This document shows, one piece after another, positions 63,217 through 64,000 of a stretch of 64,000 nucleotides of DNA (positions within the stretch are counted from its first letter, which is position 1; each line of letters opens with the position of its first letter). The notes beneath the pieces were generated by a model. That model was not told where the DNA came from and ran no database searches. It was given only the letters and a program-made list of their open reading frames with translations. This stretch comes from Arthonia radiata. Lineage: Eukaryota > Ascomycota > Arthoniomycetes > Arthoniales > Arthoniaceae. The DNA lies in the NCBI GenBank assembly GCA_002989075.1, contig PSQN01000013.1, positions 964,379 to 1,028,378 on the forward strand, given 5' to 3'. Both the position numbers and the translations under genes were made by a program.

Positions 63217-64000
63217 CAGATGCAAGGAAGAGCATCTGATGGAATATGAGGAACTGCGCGGACGACAAAGTGCTTGGAGGACGATGCAGGATTGAATCGG
63301 AGTATCAGGGTATCCTTATGTGGTGAGACGGAAAGCAGGCTGTTCGTCAGCGACAAATTGCCTCTTCCCCTACTCTGCTCGAGTTGGAAAGCTCGCAGGA
63401 TACATTATCATTATTAGCACCTTTGGAGGAAATGTTCACTCATCCCTATTGATACGAGTTGAACCAAGGAATTGCGGGATTGCAAATGTAAACACATATA
63501 AACAATGACGAATGAAATTCAAGGATAGCGAACAACGTTGGCTTTGATTTGATTGTGACGCGTCTGCTTGATTGCTTTTACTGCTCTTCCGGAAAAGATT
63601 AGCAACGTGGTCCGTACACGCGCACAGCATGATATAGAAAAGCATAGTTAGGGGACCGCCACATCGCATTCAGCTTGGAGAATCGGACATATTGTTCTGC
63701 CCTGTCTGCGCCCGCTACGGAGCGGCAAAAGAGCTGGTCTCTTTGGTAGTAGTCGATACCATATACGCAGTTGACACTACTAGTATTATAATCACGCCAT
63801 GCCTTCGTTCGGGCTCTGTGTCGATGTCGGTGAAGCCAAGAACGAAGCCAAGCCTTTGTCAGAAAATGCCGGACGCAGTTTAGTCTTAGTTTTTGTGTAC
63901 TAGCTTTGGAACATACTACCGGCTTGGCATGCCACGATAGTAGATACTAGCACTTGTCTTGGCACCGGACTTCGTCCAGTTCCAGCTTCATTATCGCAGC
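63217..64000. other. 3' flank to the window edge, no gene seen
   Basis: 3' region of the C2H2 gene. No convincing frame, RNA gene or repeat up to the edge. Confidence 0.45.

Noticed and set aside
1-64000. CRISPR arrays, bacterial operons, tRNA or rRNA genes
   Set aside because: The window is fungal nuclear DNA; no direct-repeat/spacer array was seen and no tRNA or rRNA could be recognised by eye. A tRNA scan would be decisive.

Overview
The window is nuclear DNA of a filamentous ascomycete, most likely a dothideomycete. Genes carry short GT-AG introns of about 50-170 nt with CTAAC/CTGAC branch sites. The families are those of Pezizomycotina: a TOK-type potassium channel, a fungal borealin, a bZIP factor, C2H2 factors and a PQ-loop vacuolar transporter. 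The left edge holds an extremely AT-rich retroelement whose state looks like repeat-induced point mutation (RIP). The class assignment is inferred from family recognition only; no search was run.

Layout. 1-2580: RIP-type fossil of a Ty1/Copia element with its 3' LTR. 2589-3980: flavin monooxygenase with one stop codon, next to the fossil. 4651-25000: mostly housekeeping or unknown genes: TMA22/DENR, a single-pass membrane protein, a 10-exon TOK1 channel, a C2H2 factor, two large disordered proteins, and a tandemly duplicated small-protein gene. 25000-26700: decayed sequence. 26668-41941: an accessory metabolic block. 42749-63216: housekeeping or unknown genes again: an NTF2-like protein, cytidine deaminase, an atypical SDR, a disordered protein, borealin, a Vps62-like secreted protein, a DEAD-box helicase and a C2H2 factor.

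The accessory block is the most interesting part. It holds a sarcosine/pipecolate-oxidase-like flavoenzyme, an L-amino-acid oxidase divergent from it, an ornithine-cyclodeaminase/mu-crystallin-type enzyme, a small SAM methyltransferase, a broken Baeyer-Villiger monooxygenase, a bZIP regulator, a PQ-loop amino-acid transporter and an MCT-like permease. By family chemistry, the first three intact enzymes could form a loop: amino acid to cyclic ketimine, to cyclic imino acid, to reoxidised imine (for lysine: piperideine-2-carboxylate, pipecolate). This is inference, not demonstrated.

A second theme is decay by C-to-T change at CpA. Three host genes (at 3216, 24300 and 35923) carry a TAA/TAG where the family or the paralogue suggests CAA/CAG. 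This is the RIP-preferred context. Intron-exon models were built by hand from splice signals, frame and family conservation; where a join is uncertain this is stated.
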